From NCBI GenBank assembly GCA_021397835.1, contig JAJFZO010000579.1, forward strand, positions 1,255,001 through 1,319,000: DNA of 64,000 nt, in the 5' to 3' direction. Positions 1 through 15,420 of this stretch are shown here, piece after piece (position 1 is the first letter of the stretch; the number at the start of each line of letters is the position of its first letter). The translations under genes were made by a program, and so were the position numbers. The notes under the pieces were generated by a model. That model saw only the letters and a list, made by a program, of their open reading frames with translations. It did no database searches and was not told the DNA's origin. This DNA comes from Moringa oleifera (Eukaryota; Streptophyta; Magnoliopsida; Brassicales; Moringaceae).

Positions 1-320
1 TGCTCAATATACTCATAGCCGGGTAAGCTAATACATAAATACATGCATATACATATACATATACATATATATATATATATATATATGAAGAAAAAATATC
101 AAAAACAAAGAAACTGAAGTTAAAATGGCAGTACCACCCTGAAAGGCAGATGCTTAGATGAATATAACACAAGGAGTACTTGAATGACATCTCATAAAAG
201 ACAAAATCTTCTTCAATTGTCATGTTAACAAAACTTCAATGGGTCTGAGAGACTTCAGACCTTTCAGCCATGTTGTTAGGATGATTTGCTGAACCACTTT
301 GCTGTGATACCATTGTGCAG
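1..320 (+). other. Intron of the NIP aquaporin gene with (TA)n tract
   Basis: This is non-coding sequence ending in a pyrimidine/AG acceptor directly before the NIP exon. It contains a short (TA)n run at about 66-86. No exon was recognised here. Confidence 0.6.
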
Positions 321-525
321 GCCATCAACAGGAGCTTCCATGAACCCAGTAAGAACATTGGGGCCAGCAATAGCAGCCAACAATTTCACAGCCATATGGG
401 TGTACCTCACTGCTCCCATCTTAGGGGCACTCTGTGGGGCAGGAACTTACACTGCAGTCAAGCTGCCTGAGGAACATGACGAAGCTCATAAACAGCCTTC
501 AGCAGTCGCTAGCTTCAGAAGGTGA
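321..525 (+). CDS. NIP6-1: NIP-type aquaporin, last exon (NIP6;1-like), gene runs off left edge
   Basis: This is the terminal coding exon of a membrane channel of the nodulin-26-like intrinsic protein family. It begins after a tgtgcag acceptor at 320 and stops at 523-525. The visible residues start at the loop before the second half-pore ([11 protein letters not shown]), continue through the last transmembrane helix ([17 protein letters not shown]) and end in a short cytosolic tail finishing SFRR. The second pore box reads NPV instead of NPA, which is characteristic of the boric-acid-permeable NIP5;1/NIP6;1 group. The stretch AIAANN and the tail ending FRR fit NIP6;1 better than NIP5;1. Family knowledge, not sequence seen here, suggests plasma-membrane transport of boron or small uncharged solutes. 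Earlier exons lie outside the window, and bases 1-320 are intron. I am sure of the family and moderately sure of the NIP6;1 assignment. Confidence 0.85.
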
Positions 526-2584
526 TGATGATCAAGAACATGGTAAGGTCTGCAATGGCAAACTAGATGTTGATAAGAAGATAATGAAACTGATATATAT
601 ATAGTCAGCGTGTTCAAGTTACTTGTGTAAAGAAGTTGGAGACTTTCCCAGAAAACAGAAGGGAGAATAACAAATGTATGGTGTGAGAATTGGGAGAGAA
701 CTGCGTTCAGAATGATACGTTGGAATGACATAATTGTCATCTAAGCTAGCAAATTATATAGCATGAAAATCATTTAAGGATTTGCATTCTTTGCTCTTCT
801 ACAGATTCATGTCGCAATATATTTTTAAAAATTCAGCACAATCCAGATCAATAGAAAATGTTGACCCATTTAAATAAAGAAAAAGATAGGGAGAGAGAGA
901 GAGAGAAGATACGACTTCCATGCAGTATCCTTAAGTTTCTTGTTTGTCCTATTTGTCTTTCTTCTTGTTCTAATACCATAATCTCCACAATGCTTAGCAA
1001 CAATAGCTCACACCAGCATAAATATATTGGCAGCACAAATCCATTCATAGCTAGAGTTTAACCATAATCAGGATATGAACTAATTTAGGACAGTAGGAGA
1101 AGGTGAGAAAATAGGAAAGGAGAAAGAATCAGAACCCGTAACACAAATCTCAAAGATTTAGCAAATTTTGAACTGTTATGAAATTTTCAAGCACTCAACT
1201 CCGAAACCCTAACAGACAACAAACAAAAAGAACAGAGATTATCATGGATGGAACAAAAATATTTATGTTTATAAGCAGCAAAATTGTCAAACTGTACAAC
1301 TTCCAAACAACAGAATACGTAAATCATGTGCATAAAGATCATACTCTAACAACATGATCATTTTCTTAAAACAACATAAAAAAGGGAAATCAAGCCCTAA
1401 AAATTGGAAAAACAACTAGAGAAGCAGCAGGCAGTAGAAAATGGCAAGCTCTTTTTATTCTGATAGAAAGTCAAATGCCAAGTATACAAGTAATCACACG
1501 TTGAGTGTATTACAGAGGAGTAATCGAGCAGGTATTGGTTCAAAATAGCGCAGTCTTTAGAAAATAATAGATAAATGCAACATCTACACCTAAATCCAAA
1601 AGGGTTTACAGCCATTGTTTATCTTCTGCCTTTATGGGGTCTCTGAAGAAAAAAGGAGATGTAGAGAAAGAATAAATTCGGAGAAGTGCTTGGGACTCAA
1701 ATTCCTGAATGTAACCTTATTTCTACATCTTAAAACAGGAAATATTCCCTACCTCAATGACATAGCTCTCTGCTCCACAAAGTATTTCTTCTTTTCCAGT
1801 AATTTCTCCTTCAAACCTTCTCTTTTCTTCTTTTCATCTTTTATCCTTTTAACAATTTCTTACATTTTTCTCACTCATTTCCACTTTTCCTCTCTGATTT
1901 CTTCTCCTTCTCCTCCTCTTCTTTTCTATTCAGTTATCTGCTACTCATTACCTTAGATTCATGCATTCACAGTGATTCATCAACATGTGCAACTTCTTTT
2001 ATTAGGTTTGAATTAATTCTTGTTTTTCTCCTTTCATTCAGTCACCTCTTCCATCTGTTGCTCTCACTGCACTATCCAAATAGCTTTCTACAGTTTCTAT
2101 TCTCAAAACTGTTTTCGCAAACATATTATCCACAGGACTTTTTTTAATCAAAAGCACTTAAGAGAATGAATAAAAAGTTGTCAAAAGCAAAGTCCTCACC
2201 TCAACTAAGCTGAGTAGTTGGATCATTAAATGATTCTTAGCATTTCATCATTTTCTTGAGTCCCAAATGATCAGAGAACTGAAAAGCTATTTTCCCTTAT
2301 TTTCAGACAAACTTTCAGTAACCAAACAAAGCAAAAGCCAATCACATCCATCATCTAAAGCAGAATCCTTGTTTCTCACCTCAGTCCAGGTAAATACTCT
2401 CCGTTCTATGAATTGCAGCCGAGGAATAGTAGAAAAAAATATAATTGAAAAAGTTTTCTCTTCAATTTCCCACATTTCCTCAGCAGCCAAACAAGCTCTT
2501 CTCCTTCCTCGTCCCAAGCCAGACCTCACTACTCGCTCGTACTTTGGGAAACAAGTAACCCATTAACTGTTGAACTATCCCCAC
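526..2584. other. Intergenic: NIP 3' flank and convergent 3' flank of the DUF2279 gene
   Basis: No gene is supported here. The first ~250 bases are probably the NIP 3' untranslated region. There is a (GA)n run at about 888-906 and a pyrimidine-rich stretch at about 1790-1960. The last ~300 bases are probably the 3' untranslated region of the minus-strand membrane-protein gene. Open frames in this stretch are low-complexity and resemble no family I know. Confidence 0.5.
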
Positions 2585-2932
2585 TCAAACGGGCAAAACC
2601 CATCTGTTCTGCAGCGATTCAGAACCGGATTGGGCACATTTCCACAGGAATAGAGCCAAAGCAGCAACCAGCACTCCGATCACGTCAGCAACAGCGTCCT
2701 TGGCGGAGGCCCCAGCTGAAGCGAAGTAGCCGAGTTGGTCGGCAGCCTCCTTAGCAGCGCCGGCGGTGAGGGATAGACTAGACGCGACCCAGATGGAGTT
2801 GCGGCGAAGAAACGGGTACCGGTTCAGGGAGACAAGTGCGTAGAACAGGAGAGAGAGAAAGAAGCAGAAGAGGACATGGTAAAGCTTGTCTTGTGCAAGC
2901 CACGGATCTCCGTCGCCGTCATTGCTGTCCAT
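2585..2932 (-). CDS. Small membrane protein, DUF2279/YfiM-like
   Basis: This is a complete intronless reading frame of 115 residues. The amino end is acidic (MDSNDGDGD). It is followed by DKLYHVLFCFFLSLLFYALV, a probable first membrane segment at about residues 15-35. A second hydrophobic stretch spans about 48-58 with the motif AGAAKEAADQLG, then ASAKDAVADVIG leads into a final membrane segment at about 84-97. The spacing of DK.YH, K(E)AADQ and (S)AKD..ADVIG is what I know from the bacterial YfiM/DUF2279 family and its small plant homologues. The function is unknown. There is no obvious targeting peptide, so the membrane is undetermined. The ATG is the first in frame, and G+C is well above the flanks, as expected of a real coding region. 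The region upstream turns sharply AT-rich within about 60 bases. Confidence 0.75.
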   Translation of the reverse strand: MDSNDGDGDPWLAQDKLYHVLFCFFLSLLFYALVSLNRYPFLRRNSIWVASSLSLTAGAAKEAADQLGYFASAGASAKDAVADVIGVLVAALALFLWKCAQSGSESLQNRWVLPV

Positions 2933-2959
2933 TTGGTAATTCGTATAGAGAGAAGAATT

Positions 2960-4700
2960 TCTTTTCGGGTCAAATCGCTCAGCTTAAATTAAATCAAGGG
3001 TAATACTAGAAATGGACTCTAAATTATTCCTGTTTTTTAATGTTATATTATTTTAAATTTTTGATTTTAAATTTAAATTTTAAAATAAATATAAAAAATT
3101 CAACATTTTTATTTTTATTATATATTTTAAATTTTAATTTGAATAAATTTAAATTTTGTTAAAACACTAATAATCATAGATATTTAAATTAAAAATATGA
3201 TACAACAAAATGTAATTTAAAATTTTAGTACCTAAAAGAGTTCAAATTATTATTATACAAATTTTAAAATTTTTTCAATAAAAAATATTTTTAATTTTAC
3301 ACTATCAAAATTTTAATAAATTTATAAAAATAGCTTATGAGTAAAAAAATTTAAAATTTGATGAATAAATTTAAAATGGAATGCAAAATTTATTTGAGTT
3401 TTTTGAAATATTTTAATTATATAGAACTATTTGAGTTAACATTTAAAATTGAATAAAATTAAAACTTTGAATACGTAATTAAAAATTAAAATGATGAGAT
3501 TTAAATTAAAATTTAGACAAAAATAATGAGTTTATTATATTTATTTTAATTTTTAAATATTGATTAGTTAAAAATTAAAAATTAAAAAAATATTTAAATT
3601 AAAAATTTATATAAATTTATTGAGTAGTCAAGCCGAAAGCTTCTCTTCCCTTTCAGTATAAAATAAAAATTTAATAAGTATAATATATAAATTAAAAATT
3701 TATATAAAATTAAAAATTTTTAAATAATAATTTTAAATTAAAATTTTGATATAAATTTTTTTATAAATGTAAAAAAATTCAAATCATTATAAAAAATTTG
3801 AAATTTATTAAGTATATATTAAAAATATATTAGATAAATATTATTTTAAATCTTAAGTTTTACAACTGTAAAAATAATTTTATTTAAATCAGATATTAAT
3901 AAAAATAATTATAAAAAATTAGTCATGTTTTTTATTAAAATGTCTAAAAAAACTCTTGTAGACTTTAAACTCTATTTCAGTTTTAATCCTCAAATTTGAA
4001 TTACTTTTTACTAACAAACTGTTTTTCATAAAATTTTTAAAATTTTTGATATTAATTTTTTTAAAAATATTTTAAGAAGTCAAAAATTTTTGAATTTTTT
4101 TGTGATGGTATTTGAAATATTTCTTTACATTTATAAAAAAACTTAACTTAAAACACATTATAAAAGATCTTTAATTTGAATGTGTTTAGTTTTTAAATTT
4201 TTAAATAAAATTTAATTTGGTCCAAATTAATAAATCAAAGTTTGTTTGGAGAAGTTTTAAATGTTAAGGTTTGATTAAAAACTGAGAGTAAAATTTAAGA
4301 TTTTAAATGACATTTACTCTCATTAAAATTTTTAAAAATTCATAAAAAAATATTTTATGAATAAAAAATTATTCAAATTTAAAAGATAAAATTTAAATAA
4401 AGCATAATATTTATTAAAATTTTTTTTGAATATTTTAATAAAAAAATATCATTAATTTTTTATAATTGTTGGAATTAAAGTTTAAATTAAAATTTGTTTA
4501 TAATTTAAAGGTTTTCTATATCACCCTTAAATCAATAGAAATAATTTTTTAAAATGATAAAGCTATTATTATGCTCCAATGATTTGCATGGAAAAAAAAT
4601 TGATTTTAATTAAATTAAAAATTGAAATTCCATTGAGTAATTTTGTTTGACTAGATCTCAAGATCTTTAATGACTTTCACCAATTATTTATTGAAATATT
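2960..4700. repeat. AT-rich intergenic block with copies of a dispersed repeat in both orientations
   Basis: The stretch is almost pure A/T. I recognise repeat-family modules in one orientation at about 3230-3420 and 4320-4510 and in the opposite orientation at about 3900-4260. The shared landmarks are a 'aagcatttt/ataattattt' edge, a 'gagctatttttatga' centre and an 'aaattgataaatcaaa' edge. A single island with normal composition (about 3620-3655) interrupts it. No coding frame is supported. Confidence 0.55.
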
Positions 4701-4723
4701 AATACTCCTCATCCTCCTTCATC

Positions 4724-7837
<3,114 letters not shown>

Positions 7838-7955
7838 CAACCTGAAACTGGAAGGATTTTCAGTTTCCCTTGAAATTGAGTAATCAACAAGAAATGGATA
7901 AGTTAGTCATCTAAGGATCAATGATTATTATATTCAGAATGTGATGAAAGTAGAC

Positions 7956-7965
7956 CTTTATAAGT
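7956..7965 (-). promoter_or_regulatory. Probable TATA box of the subtilase gene
   Basis: The minus strand reads CTTATAAAGG about 120 bases upstream of the subtilase ATG, a plausible core-promoter position that would give a ~90-base leader. The corresponding position in the duplicated copy (about 9095-9104) reads CTTACAAAGG, so the box is lost there. Confidence 0.5.
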
Positions 7966-8645
7966 GGAACATCTTCCTTTATTGGTGCACTTTCACTCTC
8001 TGTGTTTCTTATCTTTGAAAAAGCAACTGAGCAAATTAGCGTGACTGTGGGACACTGCTGGGAGAAAAGGGCAGATGCCCCAATAAGATTTCATGGTGGA
8101 AAGCATGTGAAATAGGACTGGTATGTACCAATAGATGTGTACTCTCTGTGTTGGAAGATTGACGTGATTGCTTCATCTATATATTCTCACCTTTCCTTGG
8201 GTCAACTTGTACAGCAAATTATTAAAAATGAATTAAAATTCTGTACTGACCTGATTTATATCCATTTTTTAAGAGATGTTAACATATGACTATAGAACAG
8301 ATTAAAATGAATCAGATCAACAGAAAATACATAGGTAGGATGTTAAAAGCATAATAATGGTACCATCTTTAATTTAAAGCCTTTTTTTTTTTTTTTGCTC
8401 CAGCAGTCTCGCCAGTGGGAATGCCTTTTTTCCAGGGAAAAGAAGGCTGATTCTGGAAAAGGCATTATGGCATGAACCCTACATAATTCTCAGAATAGTG
8501 TCTGTGATGATGAGAATAACAATAATGGAGAGAAGAATAAGCCTTGAAAGTTGACATTTTAACCATTCATTCATTTGGAAATATCTCAAGCTATCCGCTA
8601 TTGCAGCCTGGTAGAGAATTTCATCTCTGCAATTTACAGGGCTAC

Positions 8646-8883
8646 ATAGATGAGCTAGCTCCTAAGGCCACCAGTTTGCTTTAAGTATACTAAATGGTAA
8701 ATACTGCAATTCTTTGCCGTAGATTTAGATGCTACAAACTGAAGAAAGAGAGAGACAAAGGTGCCAATCAGGAATTGAATGGTAATGGAACCTCTTGTGA
8801 CGGTAATAGATGTTATAGAAACCTGAGACAAAAAGAATTGCCAGGGCAAACCCACCATCAAAGAAGGGATCTCTGCAGGAGAC
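8646..8883. repeat. Duplicated segment B (copy 1)
   Basis: A 238-base block, nearly identical to 9368-9605. It begins atagatgagctag and ends ctgcaggagac. No coding function was recognised. It abuts segment A' through the shared bases gagac. Confidence 0.85.
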
Positions 8884-9369
8884 TGGAAAATGGAACTGAA
8901 GGAAAAGGAAGGCAAGAATGGCAGGCAAGTGGATTCTTCTTGCCCTTCTTCTGTTCCTGGATTTGATATCCATCAACCTGAAACTGGAAGGATTTTCAGT
9001 TTCCCTTGAAATTGAGTAATCAACAAGAAATGGGTAAGTTAGTCATCTAAGGATCAATGATTATTATATTCAGAATGTGATGAAAGTAGACCTTTGTAAG
9101 TGGAACATCTTTTTTTATTGGTGCACTTTCACTCTCTGTGTTTCTTATCTTTGAAAAAGCAACTGAGCAAATTAGCGTGACTGTGGGACACTGCTGGGAG
9201 AAAAGGGAAGATGCCCCAATAAGATTTCATGGTGGAAAGCATGTGAAATAGGACTGGTATGTACCAATAGATGTGTACTCTCTGTGTTGGAAGATTGACG
9301 TGATTGCTTCATCTATATATCCTCACCTTTCCTTGGGTCAACTTGTACAGTAAATTATTAAAAATGAAT
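8879..9369 (-). pseudogene. Duplicated segment A': orphan subtilase first exon and promoter
   Basis: This is a second copy of the subtilase 5' end on the minus strand. The ATG (8973-8971) and the signal-peptide codons are intact, but the copy runs into unrelated segment B right after LQFHF, before the normal exon end. The donor site and all downstream exons are therefore missing. The open frame continues for 50-odd meaningless residues through B. The TATA box present in the parental copy is changed here. It cannot encode a protease and is best read as a truncated duplicate made recently, given ~98% identity by eye. Confidence 0.8.
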
Positions 9370-9605
9370 AGATGAGCTAGCTCCTAAGGCCACCAGTTTG
9401 CTTTAAGTATACTACATGGTAAATACTGCAATTCTTTGCCGTAGATTTAGATGCTACAAACTGAAGAAAGAGAGAGACAAAGGTGCCAATCAGGAATTGA
9501 ATGGTAATGGAACCTCTTGTGACGGTAATAGATGTTATAGAAACCTGAGACAAAAAGAATTGCCAGGGCAAACCCACCATCAAAGAAGGGATCTCTGCAG
9601 GAGAC
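9368..9605. repeat. Duplicated segment B' (copy 2)
   Basis: Same length as 8646-8883 with only a few substitutions. It follows A' directly, so the 413-base spacer that separates A and B at 8233-8645 is absent in this copy. Confidence 0.85.
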
Positions 9606-10063
9606 CCACCATTGCAATGCTATGAATTTTGTTTAGTTCAAGGAACTTTTCCTTTATCAACAAACATAAATAGAAAAATTCTATAGAAATTTTGATTTTC
9701 TCAGGAAAAAACAACATTGCATCAAGAAACTTAATAAGAATCCAAATAACAGCGTTCATCAATTTTTTAATATAATCCATGAGTATCCATAAAAGAGCCG
9801 GATGCATAGGCACACAATTAATAATAATTTCTACTTATACTTGCATTATACAGTGAGCCTCAGTTTTTGCAGTTTTTTCTCAATACAGAAATATAGAATC
9901 CCACATGCACAACCTCTGAAGAATTATAAATGTAAATTCATACTTGATGGGAAAACCATATTAATTGCAGTTTCAAAATTGGGATACATGCCACAGTGGA
10001 GAATTTAAAAATTAATTGTAAACTAAGGATCAATATTGCTCAGATACATAGGAACGGCCTATG
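9606..10063. other. Intergenic, nothing recognised
   Basis: AT-rich sequence between the subtilase-derived duplicates and the 3' end of the ribosomal protein gene. The last part is probably the 3' untranslated region of the latter. No family resemblance was found in the open frames. Confidence 0.4.
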
Positions 10064-13000
10064 CTAATTCATTTTACTGATTAAATCATTGATTCGATCT
10101 TCGCGATTGCCAGTATCTCCTCCTTCCTTGAATACCTGTTTCTTCCCTTGCAAGGCTCCTTCCGGCTTGCTGAGTTGAAAAGGTTCCAGAAATCTAATAA
10201 CCTCCTTAAAATGTGGACCAACATTAGCAACCTCATGTACAATATCTTCGGTGCATATGATGCCATATTTTCCCAGTGCCTGTAACACAAAGGAAAGCAA
10301 TGAAAATATAGATGCATTAGAAAGCTTGCAACAACATGGATAACTGGAGAAGCAAGCTAAAGATTCTGGAATATAGATACACAACCTGCTCAATAATGTT
10401 ATTATCTGTAAGGGGAACTCTTTGCAAGTCAGTCTTTCCATAGCCCTTCTTGTATATCAGCTCCCTCACACTTTTAAGATTAGGGTATCTTCAAAAACCA
10501 AGATGAAAACCATGAAATGTCAATAGCAGTACAAAAACAAACAATAGTAAATCTTCTTTGAGTTGAATGAGAAATTATCCTTTTAATTTTGATAGCTATG
10601 AATATATAATCATTCACCTACTGCCAAAAGCTTCTCAAGTAACAGAAATCCATGCAGACAAAATGAAAAGGAAATACTAGCAAACAGTTCTCACCACCAG
10701 GCCCTCGATTCTCACATAAAACTTCGTAGCTTCAACAGAATCAACATAGAATGTACCAAACATGGGGAGCCAGAGGAAAGAAAAATACAAACAATCTCTG
10801 GATAAAAGAGATCCCCCATACTTTGCAGTTAAAGTTACTATATGCCTCCAGAACAAAGCCATCAAGAAACTGATCAGCAGATCTCAAACCTCGCAGCCGA
10901 AAGGAGAGGCAAACATATGACAGCTAAACAAATCACATTGTAGTAATGCTACTCTAGCAACTAGTTTACTAAAAATGCTCCCAAACGGATCACATTCCAA
11001 TCAAGGCCCAGTAAGCTACATGTGAGAGTGGGGGAAAGGACTCCTTTTTTCAGTCAAAAAGAGAAGATATTTGATTAGTCACCCAATGACAAATATGAAA
11101 ACATATATACTCTTACTCCAACATCACACAACTGAAAGATCCCCAAAAGTAATTATACTTTCTTTTTGGGATGGGGAGAGAGAGAGAGAGAGAGGAACCA
11201 AAAGTGCAACAAAGTTAACCTTGCTATGGAAATATGGCATAACCGACTAAAAAAGATGTAATGGTGGATTTGAGATAAGAATTATGCATGTTGGGCTTAT
11301 AATTGGGAACAACATATAGTCATGTACAGAAGTTACCACAAAAATGGGAAGTAACCTAGCTTAGGGTGCAGATCTAAAATAACATGCCATTAAATAGTTG
11401 ATGTAGGTCATACATATTATATGAGACTCATTAAAAAATTCAACTACAATTACGTGTATATAATATAAACGCATATCTTTGCTCAAAGGAAAAAAAAATC
11501 AACTACAATATTTTTATACAACATACAGACACAAAATATTAAGAATCAGTATGCATAAGAGTTCATTTCTCATACCCATATGTGACATAGGGCTCCACCC
11601 TTTGCAGCATTTCTATCACACCATCAGTTGCCTTGACAAAGACACCACTGAAGATTTTCCCTAATCGGAGGTTGTGCAAGACCTTCCTAGTTCTTGGATG
11701 CATGTCATTTTTGCTGAAAATGAAGGAAAGGATGAGAAATGGGAAAACCAAAGAAACAAAATTACTGAAAAAAGAAGCCTCAAAACATAACATACCCTTG
11801 TATGCGTATGACGAAAAGTAACTTAGATTTTGGTTTCAACAATGTGGATTTAGGCTTCTTTGCCCTCTGCTTCATGCGGATGAGATCCAATTCCTATGAT
11901 AAAACAGAATCATTAAATAATGACAATCAGTATTTTATTAAAGTGCAGAATACATACAGGAAACTAATGAATCTTACCGCATAGGGCAAAAGTAAGCATA
12001 CAAAGCAAATTATATATGTAACAATAAGTATAATAAATCATCTGTTGGAAATATCAAACTGATGAAAACGCCCCTTGCATGGACACAACCAGACCCATTA
12101 TCATCATTCTTGTACTAGCCCCGCATTACTCATGGGCCTAGAGAATTCCAAACCAAAGTCCATCATAAGATGACTACAGCCTATGTCAGCACATGAAATT
12201 GTTTCCCTAGTAGAAATTTTTTTTTTAAAAAAAACATGCATATGTATCTAAACACGCCACTTGGACAGGTTTAGGCATTACATCTACTATGGCATTCCAT
12301 CCCACGTATCCCATGGTCCTAAAGGAGTCCTAGAGGAGTGCAAACAATATTTTGGAAAGGATGTTCATATCATTTGTCACAACGGCATGTGAATGACCTG
12401 GAAGAAACAGGACAAAACTTGGATATGCATGTGGATCGTGGAATATGCAGCCAGCAAGTTTCTCATAAAGATGAGGGGAACATTCTTATAATTGCACACG
12501 GCAATTACAAAACCATGGTAAAGAAGAAGACATATAGCACCTGAACAACTTTACTACATATTGCCTTCAATACCATGAATGGAATAAATAGGATGCTGGA
12601 ATTTCTTTAGCTTATAGATTCCGGTATCCAATTTTTCCTACCATGTGTAACATTGCTTATATTCTACCTCATTACTTGCACCATATTCTGATGTCCTGTG
12701 TGCAAATAACTCTATTAGCTGAGTTCAATAAATAGAAAGAATGGTATGCAAAACATTCAAACTTTTGAAGAGCCTAGAATCGTAATGTTCTCATCACTTA
12801 TGCAAGCCAAACATACTACAATACCTAAAAACAAAATGCCCCATTTCAAATAAACAAGCACCAGCACTATGAGTTTAAGTCCGTGGTTATCATACAACAA
12901 ATTTGGAAATTAAATTACAAAAATCCCATTTGAAAATTAATATGACTGTGTCCTAAGTAGGTAACTTTGTCAAGAGTACAAAACTACACGATACTAAATT

Positions 13001-13317
13001 ATGGAAGGGGAAAAAAAAGAAAAAAGAAAAAAGAAACAATGCAAGTGGTTCTTGAGAAATTTACAGAAACCATATTGAAACCCCTATGGAAGAACCTGAG
13101 TTTATTGTAATTGAGTAAAATATTTACATACCTTTGCCCTAAACTCTAGTATAAACTCTTCAGGCCGCTTGATATCCGCTACCTTCTGCTTTTTCTGTCC
13201 AAATTTTCCCAACTGCAATTGATGTTTCCTTGTGAGTGCCAACTCATCCTTCTTTTTCCTTTTCTTCAGTATCACTTCAGGTATATAATTCAATGGCTTT
13301 GGCTCCTCATCTGCCAT
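10064..13317 (-). CDS. RPL7: 60S ribosomal protein L7-like (RPL7-1 type), 5 exons
   Basis: This is a large-subunit ribosomal protein of the uL30 family. Minus-strand exons 13317-13132, 11893-11796, 11713-11576, 10488-10386 and 10279-10064 join in frame to 246 residues, the usual size. The basic eukaryotic extension comes first ([10 protein letters not shown] ... [14 protein letters not shown], residues 8-56). The uL30 core follows ([19 protein letters not shown] ... GVFVKATDG ... PYVTYGYPN). The carboxyl end is [19 protein letters not shown]. The divergence of the amino end (DYIPE/NYIPE type) matches the plant L7-1 paralogue clade rather than the main L7. Intron 1 (11894-13131) is the largest. 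A spliced 5' leader is likely, upstream around 14094. Splice sites are all GT-AG. Confidence 0.92.
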
Positions 13318-13323
13318 TGTTCT

Positions 13324-14220
13324 CTACTCCTCTTTTGCATCAAATCAATAACCCTCTGTTTAATAAGAAAATTTTTTAAATCAATAAATCTGTTTTTAAA
13401 ATAAACACGCAATAAAAAAGAGTTTGCATTTAATGTATCTGATGTAATATTAATTTGATATTTTTCCTGCGTTTTCTGGGATACCAAATAAACTAATTAA
13501 AAATGCAGAATTATTTGATTAACAAACAAAGGAACACAATCAACAGAATCTGTTTAGTGGAACATATGAACTTTAGATCGTTTTGGTCATTGAGAAAGAG
13601 GGGTCTCCAAATGTTAGCCATTGAAAATAATTATAATCTGGGCTCGTATTCCTCGGTTTCTATTCAGTGAACTTTACGTCGTTTTGGTCATTGAGAAAGA
13701 GGGGTCTCTACATGTTGGCCATTGAAAATAATTATAATCTAGGCTCGTATTCCTCGGATTCTATTCAGCCAAACAGACGTTAAAATTCTCTGTTTCCCTA
13801 GGAAAAGACCACTTTAGAAAAAAAAAAAGAGAACGGAAAAATATATTCCAGATATAGCGAGCGAAAATCGTATCATCTCCCTCTTCGTAAAAGTAATAAA
13901 TCAAGGGTTCAAAGTGCGTTTAGCTGCTGAGAAAACTCAGGAAGAGGAACTTGTTAGACGCAAACATACACACACAAACCTAATACATATAGCTTCAGTT
14001 CTCACTTCGACGTCTGTTTTCGTTTTATCAGTATTAACAGAGACTGATATGCAAAAGAAAACGAAGGAAGAAAGTGACGAGAGAAAGGCTCACCTGGGCA
14101 AGAAACGTCTCCGGAGACGCAGTGACTGCAGAAATGCGGCGAGCAAATGTGTCGGGGTTGGGGGTTTAAACCTAGCTTGGGGTTAACAAAGACAAATCGA
14201 GGTTGAGTTGAGCCCACAAT
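13324..14220 (-). promoter_or_regulatory. Probable spliced 5' leader and promoter of the L7-like gene
   Basis: On the minus strand a G+C-richer block ends CTTGCCCAG|GTGAGCC, a strong donor with the exon edge at 14094. A TAG acceptor at about 13324-13326 lies just before the start codon, so a ~770-base leader intron is plausible. Leader introns are common in plant ribosomal protein genes. The block contains a GTTTAAACCCCC stretch that is only loosely telo-box-like. A 101-base tandem duplication sits inside the proposed intron. Confidence 0.5.
13568..13768. repeat. Tandem duplication, two ~101-base units
   Basis: Units at 13568-13668 and 13669-13768 both start gaactttag/acgtcg and end tattcag, and differ at only a handful of positions. 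They lie within the putative leader intron of the L7-like gene. Confidence 0.85.
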
Positions 14221-14239
14221 TTTCCACGAGTCAGATCCG

Positions 14240-15420
14240 TGTCAGTAACAAGGTAGCTTTCGTGTTTTTTTTTAATAGGACGGTTATGTTTTTATTTTTT
14301 AATGTAAAAAAGTTGATTTTAAGATAAATATAAAAATTATCCCATTCTAATAGTTTTTTTAATCTGTTAAATTAATTATAAAATTAAGTAAAAAAACATG
14401 TATTTTATTTTTTTATTAAAATTTTTAAAATATATTTTTTTAAATTTTAAATTTTTATTAAAATTTTATTTTATGCACATATATGGTTTTTATTACACAA
14501 TTATTCTTAATATTTTTATTATTAAAACAAAATATTTTTAAATATTTTATATTTTACATATTTGTATTAAATTTGATAAAAAATATTTTATTTATTTTAA
14601 TAATATTTAAAAAGTTATTGAAGTGATAGCACAAATAAAAGTTGTATGTATATTATATGTATATATTTGATGGTAACAAAAATTATAAATAAAAACTTAT
14701 ATTAAAAACTTAATAAAAATATAAAATTAAATAAATATGATTTTTTTCAAGTCAAGACTATGAACAAATTATAAGTATTTTTGATGTAATTAATCATTGA
14801 TTATATATTTAATTTTTATTGAATACATGTTATATATAATTTTAATTTTTATTATGTATTACTGAACAAATTTTAATATTTAAATAGAGGTAAATCAAAT
14901 TTTAATTTATTAATTTAATTTAAATTAGATCTTATTTAAATAATTATAAAAATTAAAATTATTTATATTATTAAAATATTTAAAAAATTACTCATATAAA
15001 TTTTATATTACATTTTAAATGTATCATTCAACTTTAAATAATTTTCAATTTACGAGTCATTTTTATGAATTTTTTTTAAAAATTTTTTATGATATAAAAC
15101 TTTTTAATAAAAGATTTCAATATTACAAAATTATGATTATATTTTGTAATGTTAGCTTAGATACTTCTTTATATATATACAAAATTTCAATTCACAACTT
15201 TGTTTTGAATTTTTTGAATTTTTTAATTTTTATCAATATTTAATTGGTTTACATTGATAGATTGTGATTTTTTGCTACTTTTTTAACATCGAAGTTTGTT
15301 TTTTAAGATGGTATAAACATCGTTTTATATAATCATTATCATTTTAAGTTTATTTTAAATTTAAACAATAATTAAAATAGATAATTTGTTATTATTGTAA
15401 TATTTAAAATAATTTAATTA
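14240..15420. repeat. AT-rich intergenic block
   Basis: Very AT-rich with many short overlapping direct and inverted A/T motifs. It contains degenerate fragments of the window's dispersed AT-rich repeat. No coding frame is supported. Confidence 0.45.

Noticed and set aside
858..1061. Frames on both strands around a GA run
   Set aside because: Low-complexity product of the (GA)n repeat.
1615..1956. 113-codon frame
   Set aside because: It arises from a pyrimidine-rich stretch giving Phe/Ser-rich low-complexity protein; no family resemblance.
8655..8915. 86-codon minus-strand frame in segment B, repeated at 9377-9583
   Set aside because: Conserved only because the DNA is duplicated; no motif, and no gene structure around it.
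13914..14186. 90-codon plus-strand frame near the L7-like leader
   Set aside because: It is antisense to the proposed first non-coding exon of the L7-like gene and resembles no protein.
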